This document shows positions 23,801 through 35,540 of a DNA stretch of 64,000 nt, in pieces. Source of the stretch: Eudorina sp. 2006-703-Eu-15 (lineage: Eukaryota > Chlorophyta > Chlorophyceae > Chlamydomonadales > Volvocaceae). The translations under genes were made by a program, and so were the position numbers. Location of the stretch: NCBI GenBank assembly GCA_003117195.1, contig BDSI01000015.1, forward strand, positions 745,001 through 809,000, in the 5' to 3' direction. The notes under the pieces were generated by a model. That model made no database searches. It saw only the letters and a program-made list of their open reading frames with translations, and was not told the origin of the DNA. The first letter of the stretch is position 1. Each line of letters opens with the position of its first letter.

Positions 23801-25439
23801 GGGCTTTGTTACCGAGGCGCTGGTACGGCACGTCGTACAGGACTGCCTCCATGGCAAGGCGCAATCTGTTGCGCAGGCCTTTTACATGGCAAGTTCTGCA
23901 GCGAGGGTGTGTGGGTGCGTGTGTTCAGCGAGAAACCCGCCCGAAGCAGAGTGGTGTGTGTTTGGTCATCTCAAGGCGGAGGTGCTTGTCCCGCATCGGG
24001 AAAGTGCCCTTTCGTGTGTGTGTGTGTGTGTGTGTTATTTAGGCAGGCAGAACAGGTGTGCGTGATATGCGAGGGGCCGATCGGCGCCCGATAGTTGGCC
24101 CGTATGCGTATATAGTATACCCATTGCCCGAGCCCTAAAAGGAAAAGAAGGCTGCGGTGTCGGAAGAGCGCTGTTCGCGTGTGTGTGCGTGTGCGTGTAT
24201 GCGTGTGTGCGTGTGTGCGTGTAGCGAAGAAACCCGCCCGTGTGCGTGTTGTGGTGAGCTTGTGTGGATGTCGTGAGTCCAGGTCAACAGACGCCGATAG
24301 AATTATGTTTAGCGAGAAACCCGCCCGACCCAAACCAGTTGCCATTATACCGGTAGACTTGTGTGCACCGCTATGTGCGTGGCCCCGCCCGCTCCTGTTC
24401 CGCATTGAATATGTCTACCAATTTCCTACGACCTCCTCTCCCGCATTGAATATGTCTACCAATTTCCTATGACCTCCTCTCCCGCATTGAATATGTCTAC
24501 CAATTTCCTATGACCTCCTCTCCCTCAGACGCTGAGCCTCTTCGTGGCGGAGGGCGACCCCAAATCGCTCAACGCGCGGGTGAGGCCGCGGCTGCTGGTG
24601 CCCTCCGGCTTCCTCTTCGACCGAGGGGACTTCATGTACTGGAAGCTGCGGGCGGAGCGGGCCATGAGGTGCGAGGGATACAAAGTGTATCCCGTCTGCG
24701 AGGGATACCCTTTAAGAGCGGCCAATGGGGCGTGGCGATGAGGGATATTCTCGGAGGGGGCATCGAGCAGGGGCTGCGAGCGATAGCCTCCGAGCGTCTG
24801 AGGCTGGCGGATTGTGAAATTAGAAAAAACCAAGCCCCAAAAGAATTCGGACATCCCAGCACACGCTGAAGGAGTAGGGAACTTGCAGGGCAGGCGGTGG
24901 GGGGCCGGTCTAGGGACAAGCAGGCCGTGCGATGTCCTGACGGCGCAGTGGGAAACGCCGGGCGCACACAGCAGAGGGCAGCGCGGGGCAGGGCATGTGA
25001 TTAGTTGAACGGGTTATGGATGGGTGCTAGGCGCAGCTCGCACGTGCGTGATTAGGTAACGACTGGGTTGGGTCGGGTGGGAGTGTTTGTCGTTGAACCC
25101 TAGCCGGCGCCGGCGCCGGCGCGCGTTGCCCTCGGCAAGGTGCACGTCCTGGGGCGTGGCACACCAGCTGCGGCGAACAGTACGGACGGGGCAGCTGCGG
25201 ATTCGAGGACGAGCGGCGAAGGTTGGTCACGACAGGACACGTGGTCGCTGCGCCCAGCAGTGTCGTACGACCGTCCTGACGTCCTGGGGCGGGCCCGGGC
25301 CCTGCCGGTTGACCCTGGTCCCTTGATCCTCCGCAGAGACCTGCTGAACTTGGCGTGCTGCCTTGCCACCAACAAACCCTCGGTAGTTCAGCACGCCGAC
25401 TCGCTCTTTCGCGCCGTCGTTGAGGTGCGGCGTGAGTAG
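20845..25439 (+). CDS. OAS-like nucleotidyltransferase (Pol beta superfamily)
   Basis: Proposed exons: 20845-20907, 21657-21693, 22208-about 22317, about 22622-23175, 23778-23888, 24529-24668, 25337-25439 (TAG), giving about 370-390 residues, the usual OAS size. The active-site strand reads VLLDGSTLKGTALEDSDVDL then VV, which matches the OAS signature GS-x-x-KGT-x-L-x-x-x-SD-x-DLVV, with the two metal-binding aspartates in DVD. A later strand AVELSADVLFENA fits the third aspartate. Downstream helices (RQAVMMLKLFQKR; GSLPPLKGFVTEALVRHVVQ; AQAFYMTLSLFVAEG) resemble the OAS C-terminal helical domain. OAS makes 2'-5' oligoadenylate on sensing dsRNA; neither activator nor product can be inferred here. 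The exon 3/4 junction is unresolved: a GC donor at 22318 joined to 22564 or 22630, or a weak GT donor at 22322 joined to 22622. Other phases agree. Confidence 0.7.
21128..21315. repeat. Minisatellite of GATGTGGGTTGGGT units
   Basis: About six imperfect units of roughly 15-31 bp alternate GATGYGGGTTGGGTG and ATGTGGTGTC inside intron 1 of the nucleotidyltransferase gene. Confidence 0.8.
23905..24345 (-). repeat. Cluster of dispersed family B tails with TG-rich tracts
   Basis: Three copies of AGCGAGAAACCCGCCCG (or AGCGAAGAAACCCGCCCG) occur at about 23925, 24228 and 24305, each beside TG-rich sequence, in the intron 23889-24528 of the nucleotidyltransferase gene. On the minus strand the order is GGTTTGGGTCGGGCGGGTTT, CTCGCTAAA, then CA-rich. 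Confidence 0.75.
24398..24525. repeat. 41-bp unit repeated three times up to a 3' splice site
   Basis: Three near-identical copies of a unit starting CCGCATTGAATATGTCTACC and ending CCTATGACCTCCTCT. The last copy ends in the pyrimidine tract and CAG of the acceptor at 24527-24528. A similar word occurs at about 709-734 in an intron of the cNMP-binding gene. Confidence 0.85.
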
Positions 25440-25454
25440 TGTGTTTGTAGGTGG

Positions 25455-25515
25455 GCATAGCAGGTGTGCTTTGATAAGAGACCCGCCCGACCCAAACCGT
25501 GCACCAATATACTTA
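25455..25515 (-). repeat. Dispersed family B copy
   Basis: Contains GAGACCCGCCCGACCCAAAC followed by CGTGCACCAATATACTTACCATG. The ACTTACCA word also follows related copies at about 33330 and 46530, suggesting the repeat extends past the GC-rich core. Confidence 0.65.
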
Positions 25516-25693
25516 CCATGTTAACCAGAGCAGGTGTGTTTAAATGACACATGCACGGGGCACAGCTGTCTCACAGCACGGCGCAGGGGTCTGCGATGGT
25601 GTTTAGGTGGGTTCGCCGTGGTTGGTGCTTTCCACACGGGATGCCACACGTATCTGCCGGTCTGTCTGTCTATCACCAGACTGACTGTTTTTA

Positions 25694-25740
25694 TTAAGGA
25701 TATTACAGTGGACCCCGCGGGTCATCGGTGACAGCCAAAG
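25694..25740 (-). repeat. Dispersed short repeat, family A copy
   Basis: TTAAGGATATTACAGTGGAC, then CCCGCGGGTCATCGGTGACAGCC. It lies between the nucleotidyltransferase and giant-protein genes. Confidence 0.8.
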
Positions 25741-26060
25741 CTATCTATCTGTCAGTCCGTCAGCCAAATCTGTCTGTCTACCTGTCTCGCAGCATGCGCA
25801 GGCTGAATGGGTCGTGTTAGGTTGGCTGCGCAACGCTGCCAGGCATGCATCCAGCACGCTGGCACATGCATCCAACACACAAACGCAGACAGCGGGTTCC
25901 TTTTCTAAACGCACAGGCAGCGTCATGGAGCCAGCTCACCCAACTACCAACCCGGGCCGCATTGACGCCTCTGCACCCGTTCCTGCGCGGCTGCTGCGTC
26001 GCCGCTACGCAGGAGAAGCGTCCTGGCGTCCGGACCGGTGCCGTCAAGCCAGCTGCGGCG

Positions 26061-28010
26061 ATGGCCGCGTCACAACCGTCCGCTTCGTCGCAGGAACAGT
26101 CTGCGCCCGAAGAGAAGCAGCTGCCGGTGGCCCCTATGGCCCCTGATTCCCGCGGGACGAGCGCGGCGGCAGCGGCGCCGCCGCTGCCGCCCGGCGCGCC
26201 TTCCGCGAGAGTGGCGGCGGCTGAGGATCAAGGCACTGGTGCCGGAGGCGGCGTGGACCAGGGCGAGAGGGTTGCCGGGGTCGAACCGGTGCGGCCGCCG
26301 GCAGGGCAGCCGCAGGGGGATGCGGAGCCAACGGAGGGTGATGGTGCTGCTGCCGCAGCTGCTCCAGCATCAAGGGCATCCAGGTTGGCGGCGGAGACTG
26401 CGGCGGTAGGGACCGGGGACAGCTCGGGTGAAGTTCTGGCTGCCCAGGTTTCGGAGAAGGCGGGTTCCGAGTCGGTTTCGGAGGTAATAGCTCGGAGCGC
26501 TCACATCGTGAAGCAGGCTGTCCGTTCGATGCCGCAGCTGCTGAGCGGTGAGAATCCCGGGGCAGGCTTGCTGCGGGCCGACTTCAACGTCTTCCTTGCT
26601 AACCTGATCCAGAAGTGCTCTGGGGTTCAGGAGCCTGGCGGCAGCGATGGTAGTGTGCTGCAAGGCAGCGACGGCGGCGGTGATGGAGGCGGTGCTGGTG
26701 GCGCGGCTGCAGCAGCAGGCGCAGCGACAGCGGTAGCACCGCAGACGCAGCCGTCGCAAGAGCAGCAGCAGCAGCAGATGCGAACCAAGGCGCCGCCGAC
26801 TGGCCCCGCGGCAGGGGTCGATGCGCCGCTGCGGCCACCAACGCCCCTCCCCACGGATCTGCTGACGGCGAAGGCAGACCTTCCAAGCATCGCGCATGAG
26901 GCAGAGCTGGTGGCGCAGGAAGTGGCGGTCTTCTTTAGGGAAGGGACGACGGCCTCGGCGCCCGCGAGCCCCATGGCGACAGCCCCAGCCGGGAACGCTG
27001 CGGGACGGGCCGCGGCGGGTACAAAAGCAGTGCGGTCGCCGGCGGGTGGTGGTTGCGGTGCAACACAGCCGTCCACACAGCTGCGGCGCTCCGCGCCGGC
27101 GGCGGACCAAGAGGCCGCGGACGAAGCGGCCAACGCCCCGGCCGGGGCTACAGCCGCAGGGACCGCGCCTGCAGGAGCGCCACCTATCGCGGCCCCCGCC
27201 TTGCCTGCCGACGTGCCAGCCGTGACAGCAATGAGCGCAGAGGCGCGGGCGGACATAGCTGCGGCCGCTGGTGAAGAATGTACGGTTGCGGCCCCTGTGC
27301 CAACCTGCCCCGCGCTGTCCGCCGCTGGCGGCGGCGGCGCCGCCGCCGCCGCGGAATGGGGTCCCGTCGCCGGCCAGGCCCTCTCGCCTGACGTCGCGTC
27401 GTCGTCATCGCCCGCAGCGCGTGGTGCGCCGCAGGCAGCAGGGTCCACGGCCTCCACAGCCGCTGAGGCGCCCAGCGACGGGGAGGCACCCCTGGGCGCT
27501 ACCGCCTCTCGCACTGAAGCTACTGCCAACGCTGACAGTCTCGCTACTGCCATCTGTATGGACGGTGCTGCTGCTACTGCCGCTGATGCTCCGGTTGGCA
27601 GCTTCACCGGGAGCGCTGACAGTGCTGCTGCTGCTGCTGCTGCTGATGCGCCCGTAGCGGAGATCGCTGCCGGTCATGCGGCTACGGTCGTCGGTTCGGA
27701 GGCCTCTGCCCGCGGTGGTACTGCGCTGCCTGGGACCTGGATCGCTGCTACAGCTGCTGGGGACCTGCAGGCGGAGTCGGCACCGGCGGGGACAGTAGCT
27801 CGGCTGCTACAGGCCGCGACAGCCGCCACGCCGCCATCAGCGTCCTCGACGTCCGCGACCTCGGTGCCGTCCGCGGACTCAACATCCTGTGCCGAGGCCA
27901 CACGCCCTGCCGAACCCCCACATGAAGCTGTCCAGGGCGGCGCCCTGATCCCTGTGCTCGGCGACGGCAGCAGCCGTCACAGCCGTAGCAGCAGTAGCAG
28001 CAGCAACATG

Positions 28011-28042
<32 letters not shown>

Positions 28043-31000
28043 TAGCAGTGGGGACGGCCAGCAGCAGGCACCCGCGGCGGCACCCGCGGCCCCCGGGGTG
28101 GATGCAGCGGGAGCGCTCGAGCCGATCAGCGCCGCCGAGTCACCATCAAGGCCGCCGGACCCATCCGCGGGCGCCTTGGGTACCCCCCGCGGTCAGCTCG
28201 CCGCCCCTGCAGCTCCGGAACCAAGGGTCACAGCATCGGACGCCCCGCAGGGTCCCGAATCGCCGTCCCAACCCAAAGAGCTAGCGGCTGTGGTTGCGAC
28301 GGTCCCCGTGCCGTCGGAGGACATTCCAGTGGTGGCGCCAGCGGATGCTCCCGGCGATATGCCGCGGAACTCGCCGGCGGCGCCGCCGCTCGACGCGCCC
28401 CCGTCGCCGGCCGTCGCGGCTGAGGGCAGCTTCACGTCGCCGTACTCTCCCGCAGATCCGGTCGTTGCGGCGCCCGATGGTAGCGGCGGCAGCGCGAGCG
28501 CCAGCGGCGGCGGTGGTGGCGGCGCCGCCGCTGCCGCCGCGTCATACAACATGTGGCGCGGGAGCCTTCTGTTCGACGTGCCGACTGGCCCCGGCGGCGC
28601 CGGCGCCGCCACCGCCACCACAAGCACCGGCGGCGGCGGTGGCGACGGACCACCAGCGCACGTCGCTGCGGGGCCTTCCCTGGAGACCCACCAGCCTCGC
28701 CCTGTACGACAAGCCCGACAGTCATGGCAGTCCGGGGATGCACTGACGCTGTGGCCCGCGACGGTTCCGGAGCCGATGGCGCCAGCGCGGTCCTGGACCG
28801 CCGCGGACTTCACCTATGCGCTCAATTCCGAAGGGCCGGCATCGCCGCTCCAGCCGTTGCTGCCCTCACCCGCGGCGGCAGCGCCGGCGGCGGCGCCGCC
28901 TGCGTTGAAGAGTCGGCCATCCTACGGCTCCTTGCACGCTTTAGCGATGGCGGGAACAGGCGGACCTGGCGGCATCATCGGTGGCGGCGACGGCAGCGAC
29001 GGCGCCGGGGGCGCGCCCGTCGTAGCCCTGATCCGCGGCGACCGAATCGATCACCCGCTGGCGGCCCTGTTCGCACACCCGCAGGCGGCGGAGGCGCGCA
29101 TCCGCTGCATCCAGTACAGGCGGCCAGTCGGCGGCGGCTCGGCCGTCGGCCCGGTCGTCGGTGCATATCCCCGGGTGCCGGCCGTCCCTGCATCCCCTGA
29201 GCCGGCGGGCGTCGTCACAGCCGGTCGCTTCGCCAGCCCGCTGGAGGCTCTGAGCTTCGGAGGGCTGACGTCGGGTGCCGGCGGCTTCGGAGCAGCATCC
29301 AGCGGCGGCTTTGGCGCCTTTGCCGCCGCTGGCGGGGCCAGCGGCGGTGGTTTCGGAGGCGCCAGCGGCGGTGGTTTCGGAGGCGCCGGCGGCGCCCTGA
29401 GCAGCGTGTGGTCCTTGGGCGGCAGCTCCATGAGCCGTGGCAGCTCCGTCCAAGGCGACATCTGGGCACATTGTGGCGGCGGCGGGGGCGGCATGGGCAA
29501 TGGGAGCGCCGCTGCCGGGCCGCCGTCTCGGTCGCTGACCCCCTCAGCGTCCGCGGGGTCCTTGACACTCGGCATGGAGGGCGGGTTCGCGTCGCCAATG
29601 ATGCCGCCACCGCCGCCGCCGCCGCCGCCGCGGGGTTTTCCGTACAACAACGCGTCGGGCTACCCGCCGCTTACCTACGGCGGCCCTGCAGGCGTGCCGT
29701 ACAGCCATTCGCAGCAGCCGCCTTACCTGCCGTCTCCGCACTACGGCCCACCGCCGGTCGCACCCGGTGGTGGGCATCCACGATCTCAGCCGCATTACAG
29801 CTCAGGTGTGTTACAGCTTGTCGGTTGTCAGTTGGCGCCTTCATCCCCAAGCCGCCGCCTCGCAAGAACTGCTGGCCCGCATGCGATATTTATAGTATGC
29901 TACTGTTAACTTCTCAAACGGTGCCCTCAAATGGTGTCCCGCTGCGCCTTCCTGAACAGGCAACCCGGCCGGCGCCCGGTCGCACGAGCCTACGGCGCTG
30001 GGCAACTTGCTGCTCGCGGCTTGTCAGACTGGCGCCGCGCGGCCGCCGCAGTTGGCCCGGGCGTGGGACGGCCCTGTCCCTGCGGCAGATCCGCTGGCCA
30101 CTGCTGGGCCACCAGCGGGGGCGGGGGCGGGGACGGACGCAGTGCCGGCATCTGCTGGAGATTGTGGCGCGGGCGGTTGTGATTTTGATGAAGGACTCGG
30201 GGGAGGGGTAGGGACAGGGGCAGAAGCAGGAGTCCGTGCAGGGGCAGGAGCACGAGTAGGGGCAGGGGCGTCGAACGCACTGAGCGACAGTGCAGTGGTG
30301 GCGCCTGATGGGCCGGGCCCCTTGGAGGCGCCGCGACCAAAGGCCGCCGCGGCACCAGGTACACCAATACCGGGAATTGATACGGCATTCATGGCTGAAG
30401 GAGCTGTAGCAACAGCAGTAGCCGTACCCGTAGCATCCGCACGGGAAGGCGGCGGCCGCGAGGGCGGCGCCTTCGCCAGCAGCAGCAGCGGCGGCGGAGC
30501 TGGAGGCGTATTCTCCGGCGGCGGAGACGGGGGCGTGGGCGGCGGAACGGAGGACGTGGCCCTGCGGGCCGATCAATCCACGGCAGGGGAAGTATCTGCA
30601 CCTGCCATCCTCGCAGGTGCAGATACTTCCCCTGCCGGGATGGGCATCGCAAGCGGCTTGCATGGCAGCGGCATTCCCAGCAGTAGCAGCGGTGCCAGCA
30701 TTGGGAGCAGTAGCGACGGACAGGGGCCGCTCGTCGGCGTGGCAGCATCGGCGGTAACAGAATCCTCACTCGCACCACCAGCAACAGCAGACCCGTCAGC
30801 ACCGCAGCCACCAGCAACAACAGCGGCAACAGCACCGCAGCCAGCGGCAATAGCAGCAGCTACCGAATCACCAACATCAACGCCACAACCAACAGCGGCA
30901 GCACCGGCGGCGGCGGCGCGAGCACACACGTCCGGAGGAGGTGGCCCCCTCAGCGGCTATGATGGGACCGTAGACATCAGGACGTTGCCGTCCAGTGCGC

Positions 31001-32679
31001 CATCAGCAAGCTCTCAGGCAGTGGCGGCCGCGGCAGCCGCAGCCTCAGATCGGGATTCGAATTCTGGTCCAGATTCGAATCCAGGTTCAGGGGCAGATCC
31101 ACACGGGCCTCCTGTGTTGTCGGTGCATCCACGGCGACTTTCCGATGACCCGGCTTTGGAAGCCGGGCGCAGCGGCGCGGGCGCCGGACGTGCGGCCGCC
31201 GTGCAGCCGGGGCGGGCCCTGGCGGCGGGTCCGTCGGCGGCGGCCGGCAGCGCCGCAGGCAGTGGAGGCGCCTGGCGGAGAGCGCTGCCGGGACTGGCGG
31301 GGCAGTCCGAGGCGCAACGTGGCGCCCGCAATGAGGCAGCTGGTGCGTCTGTGAGTGCTGGCGCTGGTGCTGGCGCTTGTACGGCGGGTGCTGCTGGTAC
31401 TGCTGGTGCTGGTACTGCTGGTGCTGCTAGTGCTGGTACTGCTGGTGCTGGTGCCACTGGTGCTGGTGCTGATAGTTATGGTGGCAGTGGGGATACTGAC
31501 GTGGAGGTAGGAGGGATCGGCGAGACTGCCAGAGGCGCCGGGCCGTCCGATGGCGGCCGTGGGGCGGTGCGTGACAATCGGACGGGCAACGGCAGCGGCA
31601 GCGGCAGCAACACCGGCAGTAGCGCTGCACGCAGTGCTGGCCGCACCATTCCTGTCGGAGCCGGGAATACAGCCAGCGCCGACGTGACCATCATCGACGT
31701 CGGCAGCGCGCCGCTGGGCTGCATGGTACAAAGGAGTCTGACGACCACGGTGTCGGCGACCCAGGCCGCGGCGGCGCCCGCCGACGCGCCGCTGCCCGCC
31801 GTACATTCCGAAATGGTGGACCACATGGGCCGCGTGAAGGTACAGCTGCGCGCCAGGACGGAAGTGCGGCTGCAGGCGTTCTGCCAGCGCCAGCGCCAGC
31901 GGCAGGCGGCTGCGCTGGCGCCCTCGCAAGCCCTGACCGGCTCGGGCGGCACGGTGGGCACGGCCGCCGCCAGCGGCCCAGCCGGTAGCACGGCCTCCAT
32001 CAGCGGCGAGGGACCCGCGGGTCGGATGCTCCCGGGGCCGGGGCCAAAAGCGGGGGCGCCGCTAGCTGCAGCGCTGTCCGGCGGCAGCGCGGTAGGCGGA
32101 CAGCAGCCGGGGCAGAGAGGGCTGCCAAGGATAGCAGAGCCAACAGGGCCGTCAGGGTCTGTTGCCACCGAGGAGCTCGCGACGTCCATGTTGGCGGCCG
32201 CAGCGCAGATGATGATAGCAGGCGGTCCGGCCGGCTTTGCGGTTCTGAATCAGGAGCTTGTGGTGGCGGGGCCGATTGGGACGGCACCGGCGGCGTCAGC
32301 ACCTGCGCCCGCGTCAGCGTCGGTGTTGGCCGGCCCCTCGGCTGAAGCCGCGATGGGTCCAGGGCAAGGGCCAGTGCAGGTTGCACGGCCAGTTGCTGCT
32401 GCTGCAGTGCCGTCAGCGGAGGCGGCCGTAACGGTTGCGCAGGTGGGCGATGGGGTGGGGTCGCCGGGAGTGGGTCCTGCACCTGGGCTCGGGGTGCTGC
32501 ACCTGGCGGAGGAGGGCCCACAGGGGGCCGGCACTCAAGGTGTGGTGCGGATCGGTAACTTTGGGGCCGACGGGGCGGCGTCGACGACGGTGACGGTGAC
32601 GGAGCCGACGCGGCCGGGGACGCCATCGGAGGCGGAGGAGGGCGAGGTGACGGCGGAGCACCGTTTGGTTCACCGATAA
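26061..32679 (+). CDS. Giant Ala/Pro/Gly-rich low-complexity protein
   Basis: Exon 1 is open to 29805 and joins exon 2 (29960-32679, stop TAA) across a 154-bp GT-AG intron in phase 1 (SSG|NPAG). From the ATG at 26061 the product is 2154 residues. The frame is also open from an ATG at 25845, but that stretch contains a dispersed-repeat fragment (about 25890-25912), so the later start is preferred; an upstream 5' exon is not excluded. Ala, Gly, Pro and Ser dominate, with poly-Ser near 28000, a (SGGGFGGA)-type segment near 29340 and AGAGTAGA-type repeats near 31380-31480. Only short stretches look ordered: AHIVKQAVRSMPQLLSG, RSWTAADFTYALNSEG, DHPLAALFAHPQAAEARIRC, and HSEMVDHMGRVKVQLRARTE. No family is recognised. 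A perfect 25-bp inverted repeat lies in exon 2 (30581-30637). Confidence 0.6.
30581..30637. repeat. Perfect 25-bp inverted repeat in coding sequence
   Basis: Arms 30581-30605 and 30613-30637 are exact reverse complements with a 7-base loop (CATCCTC). The arm contains GGGGAAGTATCTGCACCTGC. The whole hairpin is in frame in exon 2 of the giant low-complexity gene. Confidence 0.9.
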
Positions 32680-35522
32680 CCCCGCGCCCATCATGGTATT
32701 CTTCGCATCACCACCTGTTGTGAGCTGTCAGCACCGAAATCTGAGTATTGGGACATGGGACTCGGTGGGACTGCAAGAGGCGGTGTGGGGAGAGTAGAGG
32801 CGGCACGGCCTTAACCTGACGAGTGGGCGTGAGAGTCTCACGGTGAGGCACGGCTGAGCTCTCGGTGGGAACGACCGAGGCCGAATCTGGGAAACGCAAG
32901 TCAAAGTCCCGCGGGCACACTGTGAGAATGGGCGAGGCGCCGTGATGTCCGACAGCCACCTGCCGTACAATACGTCGTCGCAGCATGACGCCGCCGTACT
33001 TGTTATGGCTGGAGGCGCTGGAGTAGCGAGGAGCGTACGAGAGGGGCTGTCGATGGGGATGCCTGCCCTCGGCCGCTGTCTCAGCATGCCGGCAACGACC
33101 CATAGGTCTTCTCTTACAGGTGTCGTTTCACGAAGGGCGCGCAGGTGTGGGAAACGATCGCGTGTGGGTCCTCCGATGCCGACATCGAAGGTTGCATTGC
33201 AGTAACTGAGCTTGCACGGCACACATGTGTCTCAGTTTGTTTGTCTGTGTCCATTTCTACTGGGCAGTAAGGTGGACGTTGGCAGTTGTGTTAAGCGAGG
33301 AACCCAGCATGGACCAGACGAAGCTCGGTACACTTACCAGGAGGAAAACCTGCAAGACGCGCATTAGGGTCGAAGGTTGGCACGTGGCAGTTGCACAGGA
33401 CAGCTGAGAGGGAAGTTGGCAATTGTTTATTGCTTTTATTCCACGGATAATTCATAGTGAACAGGACGAGTCAAACCTCACTGGACATAGTGTAGGCATG
33501 CGCGCCTTCATGACGCCGTTGCTGAATTGCTGGATAGATAAAAGATTGTGTCTTGTTTGTTACCCGGCTGTATGGGCTTGCTGGGTCTGGATGGCAGTTC
33601 TGAGTTTATGAATGGATGAAAGACATCTGCAGCGGTACCCACAACGCGACCTGTAATGCACATGATGGGGGGGGGGAACAGTGCTTTTGTTTGGATGTGG
33701 TTGGAGGTGGAGGCGCGAGGCGAGGTGCGGGTTGAGGCGGCCGGGGGGGAGGGCGCCGGTGGATGCGCGGGTGGCGGCGGTGGTGTTTGGGCGGGCGCGT
33801 AATGGAAAGCGCGGTCACGATCGAAGAGTCTGCCGATGAAGGGCGCTCTGCAGGTTTACGCAGGTTTGCGGGTTCCGTGTTCTGACCCCGGTGGCGCTGT
33901 TTGGGATCCTGGGATGGCACTGATGGCAGGCGGGGGCTGGGTCATCACTGCAGCACAAATAATCAGATATGGCCCGGACCTACCACATCCATGCCCTGCC
34001 CTAAGGGCGCTTACAGGTCCCTAGCACGGAGGGCGACCCTTGTCTCTTAACCTCAAACCCGCCCCTAAAGCCGCCCTTGCTCAGACGCCTGCGCGCACCT
34101 AAACCTGACCCCACCCATGCAAAGGTGTTGGCTCTACCGTATGTCCTGAAACCACTCCCCACCTGGCATTACCCATGTTAGGCTCACACCTGTCCCCGCC
34201 CTTGCGGGCGTCTCGCGGTGAGGTGGCCGGGAAATGGGCCGAGAAAGGTGATGACCGCACCCCCCAGGTGCATAAACCCACCCGAAACCCGTAGCCCACC
34301 CCCCATATCTGTCACGGCATATGACAGTTCAACCGACAAAGCATGTGCTGGGATGCGCAGACGCTGCTGGTTGCGGTACATTTCCACGCAGCTCACGGTA
34401 TACACCCATTAGGAGTGCGGCTCACACGGATGAGGGCCATGCCGCGGACTTGCCTAGGAAGGCACCACGAGGATAGGATCGGCTAGCAACAAGGTAGGCG
34501 CAGCGCCGCAGCTGACCAAAACGACAACACATGCACCAAATGTGCACGTGAATGGCAAGGAGAGGGTCTCTAGAGGTAGTTAAGCTGGGTAGACCTCTTT
34601 CAGTGGGCCAGTTCCATAATCGAACGAAAGGACTCAAACAGTTACTGATCGGCCATTGCCGAAGAGCAATATGAGACAGGACACAAAGCATAAAGCATAA
34701 AAGCATAGGCAAACATACAATAAGTACGACCGACCGTCAGGCCATTCCGACATCCTAAGATTCGGTCCGCCTAACGATCGCTTCCTAACCAGGCCTAAGT
34801 GGCCTAACCGACCGAAACGCCACAAGAACATGCCGCTTACGTACTCAGCATATCAAAACGGTGAAACGAACGACGACGGTCACCTGACGTGACGTATGCG
34901 ACTGATGCAACCCTTACATTATCCGCGCCTGAAAGTTTAATGTTTGGTAGGGCACTACCCCATCTTGGCTCTAACGTCACCAACAAACATCTTATCTCAC
35001 CAATTTCGATGATCTCACAACTTCACGCGCGAGCATTCCATGACCCATCCGTGCCCCACCCATGCACGTTCTCCCATCCGCCAAGGGCACCCCCCGCGTG
35101 GCTGACCTAAGTCCTGGTTCATTTGCTTGTTTGACGTCTTTCACTTGCGGACCAAATACAATCTTTACGGCGAATTTTATCATGGAGACGGCGTTCGGCC
35201 CCCGCGACCGTTTTTTTTCTCTGAACACATTATCAAGGCAGGTAAAGTAGTGCAAAGGAATCATCCCATTTGCGGTCAGTCGTGCTAAAGATGTGATTAT
35301 CATACCAGGGTTGTGGTGTCCTCCTCACTACGCTATCATGCAGGTTCAAATTATAAGGTATGATTACCTCCAAGAAATTATGACAGATAATCATAGCGTT
35401 CATAAACCTCAAGTTACAAAAACCTTGTCAGTCATGCCGTAAACCTGGGCCCAAACAGCTTCTACCGCGCATCATCTCCATATGGCAAGTCATTATTATT
35501 GCGGTATCTTTTGTCCACCCGA

Positions 35523-35540
35523 GTAACACGTACGTGTTAC
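35523..35540. repeat. 18-bp perfect palindrome
   Basis: GTAACACGTACGTGTTAC is its own reverse complement. About 30 bp downstream lies a second small hairpin, GTGTACG-GTGCGA-CGTACAC. Confidence 0.85.

Noticed and set aside
25845..26060. N-terminal extension of the giant protein from the ATG at 25845
   Set aside because: This stretch includes a family B repeat fragment (GGGTTCCTTTTCTAAAC), so it is more likely 5' UTR or intergenic; not fully excluded.
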